A stretch of 64,000 nt of DNA, taken from positions 248,001 through 312,000 of the forward strand of contig NZ_BMVK01000005.1 in NCBI RefSeq assembly GCF_014650675.1. Reading direction: 5' to 3'. Made by a program: the position numbers and the translations under genes. This document shows positions 55,872 to 64,000 of the stretch, piece after piece. The DNA comes from Streptomyces anulatus (GTDB taxonomy: Bacteria; Actinomycetota; Actinomycetes; Streptomycetales; Streptomycetaceae). Under the pieces are notes generated by a model. The model ran no database searches and had not been told where the DNA came from. It saw only the letters and a program-made list of their open reading frames with translations. Position 1 is the first letter of the stretch; each line of letters begins with the position of its first letter.

Positions 55872-56773
55872 AGCGAGGACCGCTGGTGGGACGAGGGCCG
55901 CTGCTGGGGCGAGGGCCGGCGAGGCGCGAATCGACGGGGCTGCGCACCGGCAGGCCCGCGCGGGCCGCTCAGTACCTGGCCCTTCTGGCGTATCTGGTCT
56001 TCCTCGCGTTCCCGTTCGTGTGGCTGATCTCGACCGCCTTCAAGCCCGCCCGCGAACTGGGATCGCTGCACCCCACCTGGATCCCCGAGCAGCCCACCCT
56101 GGACAACTTCCGGCAGGCCTTCGACGAGCAGCCGCTGCTCCAGGCCGCGGCCAACTCCCTGATCGCCGCCGTCGGCGCCGCCGTGATCGCCGTCGTGATC
56201 GCCACCCCGATGGCCTATGTGATGGCCCGCCACCGGGGCCGCCTCGCCACCGCCGCTACCGGCTGGGTGGTGGTCAGCCAGGCGTTCCCGTTCGTCCTGG
56301 TGATCATTCCGCTCTTCCTGGTCCTGAAGAACCTGCACCTGATCAACACCCTGTGGGGGCTGATCATGGTCTACGTCGTCTGGTCGCTGCCCTTCGCGCT
56401 GTGGATGCTCGCCGGCTACGTACGGGCCGTGCCGGCCGAGCTGGAGGAGGCCGCCGCCGTCGACGGGGCGGGCCGGGTGCGGACGCTCGTCTCGGTCGTG
56501 GCCCCGCTGCTCGCCCCCGGGATCGTCGCCACCGCGCTGTTCGCGTTCATCACCGCATGGAACGAGTTCTTCTTCGCGCTCGTCCTGCTCAAGACCCCGG
56601 AGAAGCAGACCTTGCCGGTCGTCCTCACCCACTTCCTCGGCGCGGAGGGCGTGGCCGACCTCGGTCCGCTCGCCGCGGCCGCCTTCCTCGCCACGCTCCC
56701 CTCCCTCGTCCTGTTCGCCCTCATCCAGCGGCGGATCACCGGCGGGATGACGGCCGGGGCGGTGAAGAGCTGA
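55868..56773 (+). CDS. Sugar ABC transporter permease (MalG type)
   Basis: This is a 301-residue membrane protein whose ATG overlaps the previous stop by 4 bases. The helices begin at YLALLAYLVFLAFPFVWLIS; the EAA loop is ELEEAAAVDGAGRVRTLVSVVAPLL. The C-terminus FALIQRRITGGMTAGAVKS is typical of MalG-type permeases. The start of the binding protein overlaps its stop by one base. Confidence 0.95.
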   Translation: MKRGPLVGRGPLLGRGPARRESTGLRTGRPARAAQYLALLAYLVFLAFPFVWLISTAFKPARELGSLHPTWIPEQPTLDNFRQAFDEQPLLQAAANSLIAAVGAAVIAVVIATPMAYVMARHRGRLATAATGWVVVSQAFPFVLVIIPLFLVLKNLHLINTLWGLIMVYVVWSLPFALWMLAGYVRAVPAELEEAAAVDGAGRVRTLVSVVAPLLAPGIVATALFAFITAWNEFFFALVLLKTPEKQTLPVVLTHFLGAEGVADLGPLAAAAFLATLPSLVLFALIQRRITGGMTAGAVKS

Positions 56774-58071
56774 TGCGCGGCGCGATCCGGCGGGCGGCGA
56801 CCGCCGTCGCCGTACTGGCCCTGCTGCTCACCGGCTGCTCCGGCGACGGCGACGACGGGCGGGACGCGGACGGCACGATCCGTCTCCGGTTCCAGTCGCT
56901 GGCCTGGCAGAAGGAGTCCGTCGACGCCAACGAGCAACTGGTGAAGGAGTGGAACGCGGCCCACCCCGACGTCCAGGTGGACTACGTCCAGGGCAGCTGG
57001 GACAGCGTCCACGACCAACTGCTCACCTCCTTCGAGGGCGGCGAGGCCCCCGACGTCATCCACGACGCGTCCGACGACCTGGCCGACTTCGCGTACGGGG
57101 GCTACCTCGCCGACCTGAGCCCCCTCCTCCCCGGCCGGCTCAGGGCCGACATCCCCGAACAGTCCTGGCGCACCACCACGTTCGGCGAGGGCGTGTACGG
57201 GGTGCCCTTCCTCCAGGAACCCCGGGTGCTGATCGCCAACACGAAGCTGCTGAAGGCCTCGGGCGCGCGCATCCCGACCCCGGAGCGCCCCTGGAGCTGG
57301 GAGGAGTTCCGACAGGTCACCGACGCGTTGACGGGCAAGGGGCGGTACGGGGTCGCCTGGCCGCTGAAGGAGCCGGTCTCCGTCACCCTCAACCTGGGCC
57401 TGTCGGGCGGCGGACAGCTCTTCCACCGCGACGACGACGGCAAGGCGGTCCTGCGCTTCGAACCGGGCGACGGCGTGGTGACCGGCACCATCCGCGACCA
57501 GGTCAACACCGACGGCAGCGCGGCCCGCAGCGCGCTGGGCATGGGCGGGTCGGACGCGCTGCCCGGGTTCTTCGGCGGCAAGTACGCGATGCTCCCGCTC
57601 GGATTCTCCTACCGCCAGCAGATCATCCAGCAGGCCCCCGAGGGGTTCGACTGGACGGTTCTGCCGATGCCCGCGGGCGAGGGCGGCGCGGTCCAGGGCG
57701 TGAGCCCGCAGACGCTGTCGGTCGCCGAGGAGAGCCCGCACAAGAAGGAGGCCGTCGCGTTCATCGACTTCCTGCTGCGCCCCCCGAACATGGTGCGCCT
57801 CGCCCGGGGCGACTGGATGCTGCCCACCGGTACGGAGGCCTTGACCGACCCGTCGCTGCGTGAGACCGAGCACGGCTGGGCCGTCGGCACCGCGCTCGCA
57901 CGGGGGCTGCGGCCGGCGCCCGCCCAGTCGGTGCGCGGCTACCCCGAGTGGAAGGACAAGGTGGCGACCCCCGCGCTCCAGGAGTACTACAGCGGCGCGA
58001 TCGACACCGACGAACTGCGGAAACGGCTGGTGGAGGACGGGAACCGGGTGCTGGCCCGCTACCAACGCTGA
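56773..58071 (+). CDS. Extracellular sugar-binding lipoprotein of the ABC importer
   Basis: This is a 432-residue protein. The signal AVAVLALLLTGCSGDG has the lipobox LLTGC (Cys near residue 22). The family-1 solute-binding pattern is EWNAAHPDVQVDYVQGSW, then GEAPDVIHDASDDLADFAYGG and WSWEEFRQVTDAL. It binds an oligosaccharide and delivers it to the two permeases upstream. The order permease-permease-binding protein is reversed from the more common order. Specific sugar unknown. Confidence 0.94.
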   Translation: MRGAIRRAATAVAVLALLLTGCSGDGDDGRDADGTIRLRFQSLAWQKESVDANEQLVKEWNAAHPDVQVDYVQGSWDSVHDQLLTSFEGGEAPDVIHDASDDLADFAYGGYLADLSPLLPGRLRADIPEQSWRTTTFGEGVYGVPFLQEPRVLIANTKLLKASGARIPTPERPWSWEEFRQVTDALTGKGRYGVAWPLKEPVSVTLNLGLSGGGQLFHRDDDGKAVLRFEPGDGVVTGTIRDQVNTDGSAARSALGMGGSDALPGFFGGKYAMLPLGFSYRQQIIQQAPEGFDWTVLPMPAGEGGAVQGVSPQTLSVAEESPHKKEAVAFIDFLLRPPNMVRLARGDWMLPTGTEALTDPSLRETEHGWAVGTALARGLRPAPAQSVRGYPEWKDKVATPALQEYYSGAIDTDELRKRLVEDGNRVLARYQR

Positions 58072-58089
58072 TCCTTACCCGGAAAGAGG

Positions 58090-58119
58090 TTGCACGAGAC
58101 GTCTCGTCTCGTCTACGGT
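58090..58119 (+). promoter_or_regulatory. Promoter with internal palindrome before the glycosyltransferase
   Basis: TTGCAC (58090-58095) and TACGGT (58114-58119), spacer 18. The spacer contains the 12-bp palindrome CGAGACGTCTCG (58095-58106). The -10 lies 7 bases before the ATG, so the transcript should start at or next to the A of ATG. Confidence 0.6.
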
Positions 58120-58126
58120 GAGCGGC

Positions 58127-59326
58127 ATGACGGAATCCCCGCGTGCCCACATCGCCATGTTCTCCATCGCCGCCCACGGACATGTGAACCCGAGCCTCGA
58201 CGTCATCCGCGAACTCGTCGACCGTGGACACCGCGTCAGTTACGCCGTCCCGGCCTCCTTCGCCGAGAAGGTCGCCGCCACCGGCGCCCGGCCGGTGATC
58301 TACACCTCGACCCTGCCGACCGACGACGACCCCGAAGCCTGGGGCACCGAGCTGATCGACAACATCGAACCCTTCCTCGACGACGCGATCCAGGCGCTCC
58401 CGCAGCTCGCCGAGGCCTTCGCGGGGGACGAGCCCGATCTCGTCCTGCACGACATCACCTCCTATCCCGCCCGGGTCCTCGCCCACCGCTGGGGCGTCCC
58501 CGCCGTCTCCCTCTGGCCCAACCTGGTCCCCTGGGAGGGGTACGAGGAGGAGGTCGGCGAGCCGATGACCGCCGAGCTGAAGCAGACCGAGCGCGGCAAG
58601 GCGTACTACGCGCGCTTCGACGACTGGCTCGCCGGGAACGGCCTCGGCCATGTCTCCAGCGACGACTTTGTCGCCCGCCCGCGCCTCGGTCTCGTCCTGA
58701 TCCCCGAGGCGCTCCAGCCGAACGCGGACCGGGTGAACCGCGAGATGTACACCTTCGTCGGGGCCTGTCAGGGCGACCGCGCGGACCAGGGGGAGTGGGC
58801 CCGCCCGGCCGGGGCGGAGCAGGTGCTGCTGGTGTCGCTGGGCTCCTCCTTCACCAAGCAGCCCGCCTTCTACCGGGAGTGCGTCGAAGCCTTCGGCGGG
58901 CGGCCCGGCTGGCACGTGGTGCTCCAGATCGGCGCGCACGTCGACCCCGCCGAACTCGGGGACGTACCGGGCAATGTGGAGGTGCGCACCTGGGTTCCGC
59001 AGCTGTCCGTCCTCAAGCAGGCCGACGCCTTCATCACCCACGCCGGCGCCGGCGGGAGTCAGGAGGGGCTCGCCACCGCCACCCCGATGGTCGCCGTCCC
59101 TCAGGCCGTCGACCAGTTCGGCAACGCGGACATGCTCCAGTCGCTGGGCGTGGCCCGGCACCTCCCGATGGAGGAGGCCGACGCCGCGAGCCTGCGCGAG
59201 GCGGTCCTCGCTCTGGTGGACGACCCCGAAGTGGCCGCCCGGTGCGGGCGGCTGAGCGAGCAGATGGCGCGGGAGGGCGGCACCCCCAGGGCCGCCGACC
59301 TCATCGAGGCCGAACTGTCGCGCTGA
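58127..59326 (+). CDS. Macrolide glycosyltransferase-like (MGT/OleD family)
   Basis: This is a 399-residue GT1 enzyme. IAMFSIAAHGHVNPSLDVI, VLHDITSYPARVLAHRWG, YTFVGACQGDRA and ITHAGAGGSQEGLATATPM match the family of OleD and Mgt, which glucosylate the 2'-hydroxyl of macrolide desosamine and inactivate the drug using UDP-glucose. The His-Gly-His catalytic segment and the donor-binding HAGAGG are intact. It lies 55 bases after the importer, behind its own apparent promoter. It is probably a self-protection or detoxification enzyme; acceptors are often broad. Confidence 0.93.
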   Translation: MTESPRAHIAMFSIAAHGHVNPSLDVIRELVDRGHRVSYAVPASFAEKVAATGARPVIYTSTLPTDDDPEAWGTELIDNIEPFLDDAIQALPQLAEAFAGDEPDLVLHDITSYPARVLAHRWGVPAVSLWPNLVPWEGYEEEVGEPMTAELKQTERGKAYYARFDDWLAGNGLGHVSSDDFVARPRLGLVLIPEALQPNADRVNREMYTFVGACQGDRADQGEWARPAGAEQVLLVSLGSSFTKQPAFYRECVEAFGGRPGWHVVLQIGAHVDPAELGDVPGNVEVRTWVPQLSVLKQADAFITHAGAGGSQEGLATATPMVAVPQAVDQFGNADMLQSLGVARHLPMEEADAASLREAVLALVDDPEVAARCGRLSEQMAREGGTPRAADLIEAELSR

Positions 59327-59892
59327 GCGGAATCGCCTGACTGCTATCCGGACGTTCTCCGTCCCGCCCCGAGTGCCGCGCGCAGCGGTTTCCCGGGGCG
59401 GGACGTTCGTGTTTCGGCTCTGTGAACCCTCTGCCGCGACGGGTCCGGTCGGCGCATCTGCACGCACGCCCTCGCGATTTCACACCGGGGGCGGGGTGTT
59501 CACCCCCCTCGCGCACTCCTTCACCGATCTTCACGGGTCTTCACGCGTGGTCACTCCGGCCCCACGGGCCCCGGCGGCGCCCCGGCGACGGCTGGACAGT
59601 TGGCTTCCGGCGCTGCAAGTACCGCTCTGAGCAGGCGGTATGCGAGGAGCGGTGCTCTCGTGGGGCGGCTCGCGACCGGTCGATCCGGGCGGGCCGGACG
59701 CCCGGCGGCCCTCCGCGGACGTTGTGACCAGCCATGGCCGATTTCTTATTAAGAAACCTTGTTGAACAAGTCACACCCTCATGAAGGCCTTGATCTGTGC
59801 TCGTCAATCGGTCAGGGTTTCGAGCCAGCCCCCGGAGATCTTCCGGCCGAGGGCCAATCCCCCCACAGAGTTTGACGAGGAGACCCCTCTTC
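59327..59892 (+). promoter_or_regulatory. Long upstream region of the subtilase with AT-rich dyads
   Basis: These 566 bases hold no supported gene. TTTCTTATTAAGAAA (59742-59756) is a near-perfect palindrome, and CTTGTTGAACAAG (59758-59770) is a perfect 13-bp inverted repeat directly after it. Both are AT-rich, unusual here, and lie about 125-150 bases before the start. They are candidate regulator sites for the protease. GAGGAG at 59877-59882 is the ribosome site. Confidence 0.55.
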
Positions 59893-61095
59893 ATGGCCAA
59901 GCACCAGCGCACCCGTCGCATCAAGCTGACCGCCGCGATCACCGCAGTGGCGGCCGCCGCCGGAGTCACCCTTCTCGGTACCTCGTACGCGGGAGCCGCA
60001 CCGGCTCCCATGGGCACGGTCTACGGTGCTGACGCCGCGACCGCGGTGTCCGGCAGCTACATCGTGATGCTGGACGAGAAGAAGGCCGACAAGTCCAAGC
60101 TCGCCGAGGAGTACGGCGGCAAGCTCAAGCGCAACTACTCCTCCAGCATCAACGGCTTCTCCGCCAGCGGCCTTTCGGAGACCGAGGCCAAGCGCCTCGC
60201 CGCCGACCCGGCCGTCTCCAAGGTGGTGCAGAACAAGAAGTTCAGCATCGACGCCACCCAGGACAACCCGCCGTCGTGGGGTCTGGACCGGATCGACCAG
60301 ACCGAGACCGCGGGCGACAGCGCCTACACCTACCCGGACGCCGGCGGCGAGGGCGTCACCGCGTACGTCATCGACACCGGTGTCCGCGTCACCCACGAGG
60401 ACTTCGAGGGCCGGGCCACCTCCGGCTTCGACGCCGTCGACAACGACGACGACGCCGACGACGGCAACGGGCACGGCACCCACGTGGCGGGCACCATAGC
60501 CGGGGCCGCCCACGGCGTCGCCAAGAAGGCGAACATCGTGGCCGTCCGCGTCCTGGACGACAACGGCTCGGGCACCACCGAGCAGGTCATCGCCGGGATC
60601 GACTGGGTCGCCGAGAACGCCACCGGCCCGTCCGTCGCCAACATGAGCCTCGGCGGCGGGGCCGACCCGGCCCTCGACGAGGCCGTCCAGAAGGCCATCG
60701 CCGCGGGCATCACCTTCGGCGTGGCCGCCGGCAACGAGTCCAGCGACGCCGGCCAGGGCTCGCCCTCCCGCGTCCCCGAGGCGATCACCGTCGCCTCGTC
60801 CACGGAGGCCGACGAGCAGTCGGACTTCTCCAACTACGGTCCGGTCGTGGACATCTACGCCCCGGGCTCGGACATCACGTCCACCTGGAACGACAGCGAC
60901 TCCGGCACCAACACCATCTCCGGTACGTCCATGGCCACCCCGCACGTCGTCGGCGCGGCCGCCGTCTACCTGGCGGGCAACCCGGACGCGACCCCGGAGG
61001 CCGTCGCCACGGCGCTCACCGAGGGAGCCACCCCGGACGCCATCAGCAACGCCACCGAGGGCACGGCCAACAAGCTCCTCAAGGTCGTCGAGTAG
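59893..61095 (+). CDS. Secreted S8 subtilisin-like protease with I9 propeptide
   Basis: This is a 400-residue preproprotein. The signal peptide (MAKHQRTRRIKLTAAITAVA to SYAGAAP) is followed by an I9 inhibitor prodomain (SYIVMLDEKKADKSKLAEEY, NGFSASGLS) to about residue 120. The catalytic triad is Asp in VIDTGV, His in NGHGTHVAGT and Ser in GTSMATPHV; the oxyanion Asn is in AAGNES. It ends shortly after the catalytic domain, without a P-domain or C-terminal anchor. It is extracellular, and probably degrades protein for nutrition or during development. Confidence 0.96.
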   Translation: MAKHQRTRRIKLTAAITAVAAAAGVTLLGTSYAGAAPAPMGTVYGADAATAVSGSYIVMLDEKKADKSKLAEEYGGKLKRNYSSSINGFSASGLSETEAKRLAADPAVSKVVQNKKFSIDATQDNPPSWGLDRIDQTETAGDSAYTYPDAGGEGVTAYVIDTGVRVTHEDFEGRATSGFDAVDNDDDADDGNGHGTHVAGTIAGAAHGVAKKANIVAVRVLDDNGSGTTEQVIAGIDWVAENATGPSVANMSLGGGADPALDEAVQKAIAAGITFGVAAGNESSDAGQGSPSRVPEAITVASSTEADEQSDFSNYGPVVDIYAPGSDITSTWNDSDSGTNTISGTSMATPHVVGAAAVYLAGNPDATPEAVATALTEGATPDAISNATEGTANKLLKVVE

Positions 61096-61115
61096 TACCC
61101 CGGTTCCGGCCGGAC

Positions 61116-61152
61116 GCCGGGCGGCGGTGGTCACCCACCCCCGCCGCCCGGC
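61116..61152. terminator. 12-bp stem terminator after the subtilase
   Basis: GCCGGGCGGCGG (61116-61127) and CCGCCGCCCGGC (61141-61152) form a perfect stem with a 13-nt loop, 20 bases after the stop. Confidence 0.88.
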
Positions 61153-61163
61153 CCCCGCGCACA

Positions 61164-61202
61164 GCAGCCGCCGCGCTCTCCCCCACGGGGCGCGGCGGCT
61201 GC
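61164..61202. terminator. Second, 13-bp stem terminator
   Basis: GCAGCCGCCGCGC (61164-61176) and GCGCGGCGGCTGC (61190-61202) form a perfect 13-bp stem with a 13-nt loop. It stacks behind the first terminator, shielding the DUF1697 gene from the protease transcript. Confidence 0.85.
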
Positions 61203-61258
61203 GCCGTTCCGGGCCCGCTCCACGGTCGGGCCCGCGACAGCCCTTAGGGTGGGTGGCC

Positions 61259-61807
61259 ATGACGACGATGTACGCGGCGCTGCTGCGGGGGATCAACGTG
61301 AGCGGCAGCAAGAGGGTCCCGATGCCCGAACTGCGCACTGTGCTCACCGAACTGGGACACACCGCCATCGCCACCTATCTGCAGAGCGGCAACGCCGTCT
61401 TCCGGAGCGACAGCGACGACGAGGACGCGTTGGCCGCCGCCCTGGAACAGGCCCTGCGCCGGCAGTTCGGCTTCGACGTCGACTGCCTCGTCCGCGACGC
61501 CGGCTATCTCGCCGCCGTCGCCGAAGCCTGCCCCTTCCCCGCCGCCGAGCTGGAGGGCAAGCAGCTTCACGTCACCTACTTCGACCGGCCCGTGGACGCG
61601 GACCGCTTCGCGGACCTGGAAGCGGGGGACTTCCTGCCGGAGGAGTTCCGGCTCGGCGACCGCTGCCTGTACCTGTACGCCCCCGACGGGCTCGGCCGCT
61701 CCAAGCTGGCGGTCGCGCTGGGACGCCCCCGCCACCTCAAGGGCCTCACCGCCACCAGCCGCAACTGGAACACCGTGGCGAAACTCGTGGAGATGACCCA
61801 TGCCTGA
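61259..61807 (+). CDS. DUF1697 family protein
   Basis: This is a 182-residue protein. MTTMYAALLRGINVSGSKRV, LGHTAIATYLQSGNAVF and the C-terminal TATSRNWNTVAKLVEMTH are the full DUF1697 pattern, a widespread cytosolic family without assigned role. TAGGGT lies 8 bases before the ATG and there is no ribosome site, consistent with a leaderless mRNA. The next gene overlaps its end by 8 bases. Confidence 0.94.
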   Translation: MTTMYAALLRGINVSGSKRVPMPELRTVLTELGHTAIATYLQSGNAVFRSDSDDEDALAAALEQALRRQFGFDVDCLVRDAGYLAAVAEACPFPAAELEGKQLHVTYFDRPVDADRFADLEAGDFLPEEFRLGDRCLYLYAPDGLGRSKLAVALGRPRHLKGLTATSRNWNTVAKLVEMTHA

Positions 61808-62207
61808 GACGTCGCCCGCCGTGGCCGCAGCGATCGAGGGCGAGCTACGGCTGCTGGACCCGGTGGTACGGGCCTCCGCCGAGCTCCTCGCCTCGCTGCT
61901 GCACCCCGAGTTCCGGGAGATCGGCACCAGTGGCCGGCTCTGGACCCGGGAGGCGATCATCGCCTCGCTCACCGCGGACGACGCCGCGAGCCCCGGTCCG
62001 CTCACGGCCTCCCGGATGCGGGGGGCGCAGCTCGCCGCCGACCTGGTGCACCTCACCTTCGACACGGAGTCCAGGGGCGTCCACTCGCACCGCAGCTCCC
62101 TGTGGCGGCTGACCCCGGAGGGCTGGCGGCTCTACTTCCACCAGGGGACCCCGTTCGACGACGATGCCTTCGGCGACCCGTTCGCCGGCCCCCTCGCCGA
62201 GGCCTGA
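61800..62207 (+). CDS. DUF4440/NTF2-like protein
   Basis: This is a 135-residue cystatin/NTF2-like fold: AIEGELRLLDPVVRASAELLASLLHPEFREIGTSG-type start in two parts (AELLASLLHPEF, EIGTSGRLW), then AADLVHLTFDTES and HSHRSSLWRLTPEGWRLYFHQGTPF. Such proteins are often small-molecule enzymes or toxin-immunity domains; no active site can be assigned. It overlaps DUF1697 by 8 bases, so translation is coupled. Confidence 0.9.
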   Translation: MPETSPAVAAAIEGELRLLDPVVRASAELLASLLHPEFREIGTSGRLWTREAIIASLTADDAASPGPLTASRMRGAQLAADLVHLTFDTESRGVHSHRSSLWRLTPEGWRLYFHQGTPFDDDAFGDPFAGPLAEA

Positions 62208-62246
62208 GCCGACCGGGGAGGCCGGACGCGCCGGTGGGCCGCGGAG

Positions 62247-64000
62247 CTACGCGCCGTCGCTCCGCCCGAGCAGCGAGGCGGCGGCACTCTCGTGGCGACG
62301 CGCCGCGACGCCGTCCCCGCGGACGTGGGCCAGGGCCGCCAGCTCCGCGTGGGTCCGGGCCTGCCCCGTGCGGTCGTTGGCCGCACGGTGCAGGTTCAGG
62401 GCGTCGTCCAGATGGGCCGCGGCCTCCTCGAACCGGCCGGCCTCTCCGGTCACGCCCCCCAGGGCGGTCAGCGCGTACGCCTGGCCGAAGCGGTTGCCGG
62501 CCCGCTGGTGCAGGGCCATCGCGTCCCGGAAGCAGCGCTCGGCGGCATCGAACTCCCGCAGGGCGCGCCGGACATGTCCGAGTCCCCGCACGGCGTAGGC
62601 CAGACCGACCCCGTCGTTCGCGCGCCGCTGGAACTCCGCGGCCTCGGCGAACAGGCTCCCGGCCGCGTCCAGCTCTCCGCGCTGCCGCGCGATGTGCGCC
62701 AGGCCCGTCAGCGCGTATCCCTGCCCAGCGGCGTCATCGGCCTGCCGGGCGCGCGCCAGCGCCGAGGTGAAGTGGGCGGACGCCGAGTCCTGATCGCCCC
62801 GCGCCCGCGCCGTCTCCCCGAGACCGCGCAGCGCGTCCGCCTCCCCGGCGGTGTCCGCGACGCCGCCCAGGATCTCCAGAGCGGTCCCGAACAGGGCGTC
62901 GGCCTCGTCGTGCCGCCCGGTGCTGCGCGCGAGGTCGCCGAGCGCGGCGAACGCCCGCCCCCGGGCCCGCTCGTCGCCGGCCCGGTCCGCTGCCGCGCAC
63001 ACCTGCTCGTACAGGATGCCGGCGCGCTCGTACTGCCCCTCGACGTAGAGCAGTTGTGCGGTGCGCACGGCGAAGTCCCCACCCAGCTCCCAGCTGTCGG
63101 ACAGGGCGCCGACCGCCGCCCCGACCAGTTCCCCCGCTGCCGCCTCCAGCCAGAGGCGGGCGTGCTCGGGGTTGTCGAAGGGGCCCGTGCCGGCCGTGGG
63201 TTCCTCCGCCGCCGACAACAGGGCGTGGACCGTCACGACCACCTGGGCGAGATGCCGGTAGAGACCGCGACGGCTCATCCGCATCGCGTCCTCGTGGTCC
63301 AGGGCGGCCAGCCGCTGACGGGCGTAGGACAGGAACAGGTCGTGGAAGACGTACCTGCGGTGGGGCAGGGCGGTCAGCATGCTGCGCTGGAGGAGACGGA
63401 CGAGCTGCACGGTGGCCAGCTCCGCCGGTATGCCGGCGAGCGCGCCGATGGAACCGGCGTCGAAGTCCGGTCCGGGATGCCAGACGCACGTACGCAGCGT
63501 GCGCTGGAGATCCGCGGTCAGGGCTTCGTAGGAGACGGTGAAGGCGGCCGCGGCCTCCTGGTCCGCCTCGGCCAGCTGTTCGAGGGGCCGGTCCGCCGAG
63601 CGCATGACGCGCACGAGCGTCCCGGCATCGAGGTCGGCGAGGAGGGCGCCCACCGGACGCAGGGCCAGCGGGAGGTAACCGCACAGGCGGGCCAGCTCGG
63701 CCAGGGCGCCCGAGGACGGCTCGTCGCTCCCGCGTCCGGCGACGCGTACCAGCAGCTCGACGGCGGCCTCGGGCTCCAGCAGCTCGACGGGGACGTCGAG
63801 CGTGGTGTCCAGGCCGTTCAGCCGGTTGCGGCTGGTGACGATGACCGCGCACCGGCCGTGGAACGAGGAGCTCGGCAGCAGCGGTGCGATCTGCCCGGCG
63901 TCGCGCGCGTTGTCCAGCAGCAGCAACACCTTCTTGTCCGCCGCCCAGGCCCGCCAGAGCTGGCTCTTCCCGGCCGTCTCACCGGGGATGTCGGCCCCGT
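62247..64000 (-). CDS. NB-ARC/TPR regulator, AfsR-like (N-terminus outside window)
   Basis: The frame is open to the right edge, so the protein is partial (about 583 residues visible). The edge sequence has Walker B-type KKVLLLLDNARDAGQIAPLLP and the NB-ARC RNBS-B motif VIVTSRNRL, then the GLPL-equivalent LCGYLPLALRPVG and a winged-helix-like segment. From about 63030 to 62290 there are seven to eight tetratricopeptide repeats (QYERAGILYEQVCAAADRAGD and similar, about 40 residues each). This is the C-terminal two thirds of an AfsR/SARP-like or related STAND regulator, which uses ATP binding to switch and controls secondary metabolism. The DNA-binding part is not in view. Confidence 0.88.
   Translation of the reverse strand, partial: GADIPGETAGKSQLWRAWAADKKVLLLLDNARDAGQIAPLLPSSSFHGRCAVIVTSRNRLNGLDTTLDVPVELLEPEAAVELLVRVAGRGSDEPSSGALAELARLCGYLPLALRPVGALLADLDAGTLVRVMRSADRPLEQLAEADQEAAAAFTVSYEALTADLQRTLRTCVWHPGPDFDAGSIGALAGIPAELATVQLVRLLQRSMLTALPHRRYVFHDLFLSYARQRLAALDHEDAMRMSRRGLYRHLAQVVVTVHALLSAAEEPTAGTGPFDNPEHARLWLEAAAGELVGAAVGALSDSWELGGDFAVRTAQLLYVEGQYERAGILYEQVCAAADRAGDERARGRAFAALGDLARSTGRHDEADALFGTALEILGGVADTAGEADALRGLGETARARGDQDSASAHFTSALARARQADDAAGQGYALTGLAHIARQRGELDAAGSLFAEAAEFQRRANDGVGLAYAVRGLGHVRRALREFDAAERCFRDAMALHQRAGNRFGQAYALTALGGVTGEAGRFEEAAAHLDDALNLHRAANDRTGQARTHAELAALAHVRGDGVAARRHESAAASLLGRSDGA

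Noticed and set aside
59781..60032. 83-codon frame starting before the subtilase
   Set aside because: It overlaps the subtilase signal peptide in another frame, has no ribosome site and its protein is low complexity.

Overview
The window is a high-GC chromosomal segment from a Streptomyces-type actinomycete. The evidence is the strong G/C third-position bias, frequent GTG/TTG starts, GGAGG-type ribosome binding sites mixed with apparently leaderless genes, and families typical of the genus (DUF397/XRE pairs, GAP1-related protein, SAV2148-type HEPN protein, kinase-binding-protein fusions, ATPase-less sugar importers). All function calls are from reading the protein sequences; no database search was run.

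Layout. 1-6.3 kb is housekeeping and metabolism: a truncated RibD-type reductase, a conserved actinobacterial protein, murC, msrB, two small reverse-strand hypotheticals and a secreted Tap-like peptidase; a secreted polysaccharide deacetylase follows at 6.75-7.48 kb. 7.6-19.1 kb is accessory and conflict-like. It holds a WhiJ-type cluster (DUF397, XRE/DUF5753, SpoIIAB-like ATPase) with a perfect 25-bp palindrome in its divergent promoter; an EACC1 protein next to a caspase-like protease with a triplicated C-terminal domain; a SUKH-family protein; a tiny basic protein; a lower-GC lipoprotein plus large DUF6571-like protein; a YrhB/Imm35-like protein; and a GAP1-related protein. 19.4-24.7 kb holds a lipoprotein and two tandem membrane Ser/Thr kinases fused to amino-acid-type periplasmic binding proteins.

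25-28.3 kb carries threonine catabolism (tdh-kbl) and a LysR regulator. 28.4-33.8 kb is a FtsX-type ABC exporter divergent from a two-component system whose kinase carries a frameshift. 33.9-37.4 kb holds a VOC protein, a nucleoside kinase-like protein, an M24 aminopeptidase and an aldo/keto reductase. 37.5-50.8 kb is carbohydrate metabolism: treZ, treY and glgX on the reverse strand (glycogen to trehalose), interleaved with a GH1 beta-glucosidase, a GH29 fucosidase, two related GNATs, a DUF1707-FHA protein and a reduced P450.

51-54.7 kb has the HEPN protein, a DnaQ-like exonuclease, a hypothetical and an APH-type phosphotransferase. 54.9-59.3 kb is an overlapping sugar-importer operon lacking its ATPase, then an OleD-like macrolide glycosyltransferase. 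59.9-61.1 kb is a secreted subtilase with tandem terminators. DUF1697 and DUF4440 genes and the C-terminal part of an NB-ARC/TPR regulator end the window.

Most distinctive points: the EACC1-caspase module with a near-identical 172-bp internal DNA duplication; the operator-like palindrome of the WhiJ-type cluster; the tandem kinase-binding-protein receptors; the histidine kinase frameshift; a MerR-type 19-bp-spacer promoter; and at least seven genes whose -10 box lies 6-8 nt before the start codon, suggesting leaderless mRNAs. No tRNA, rRNA, CRISPR array, transposase or integrase was seen.
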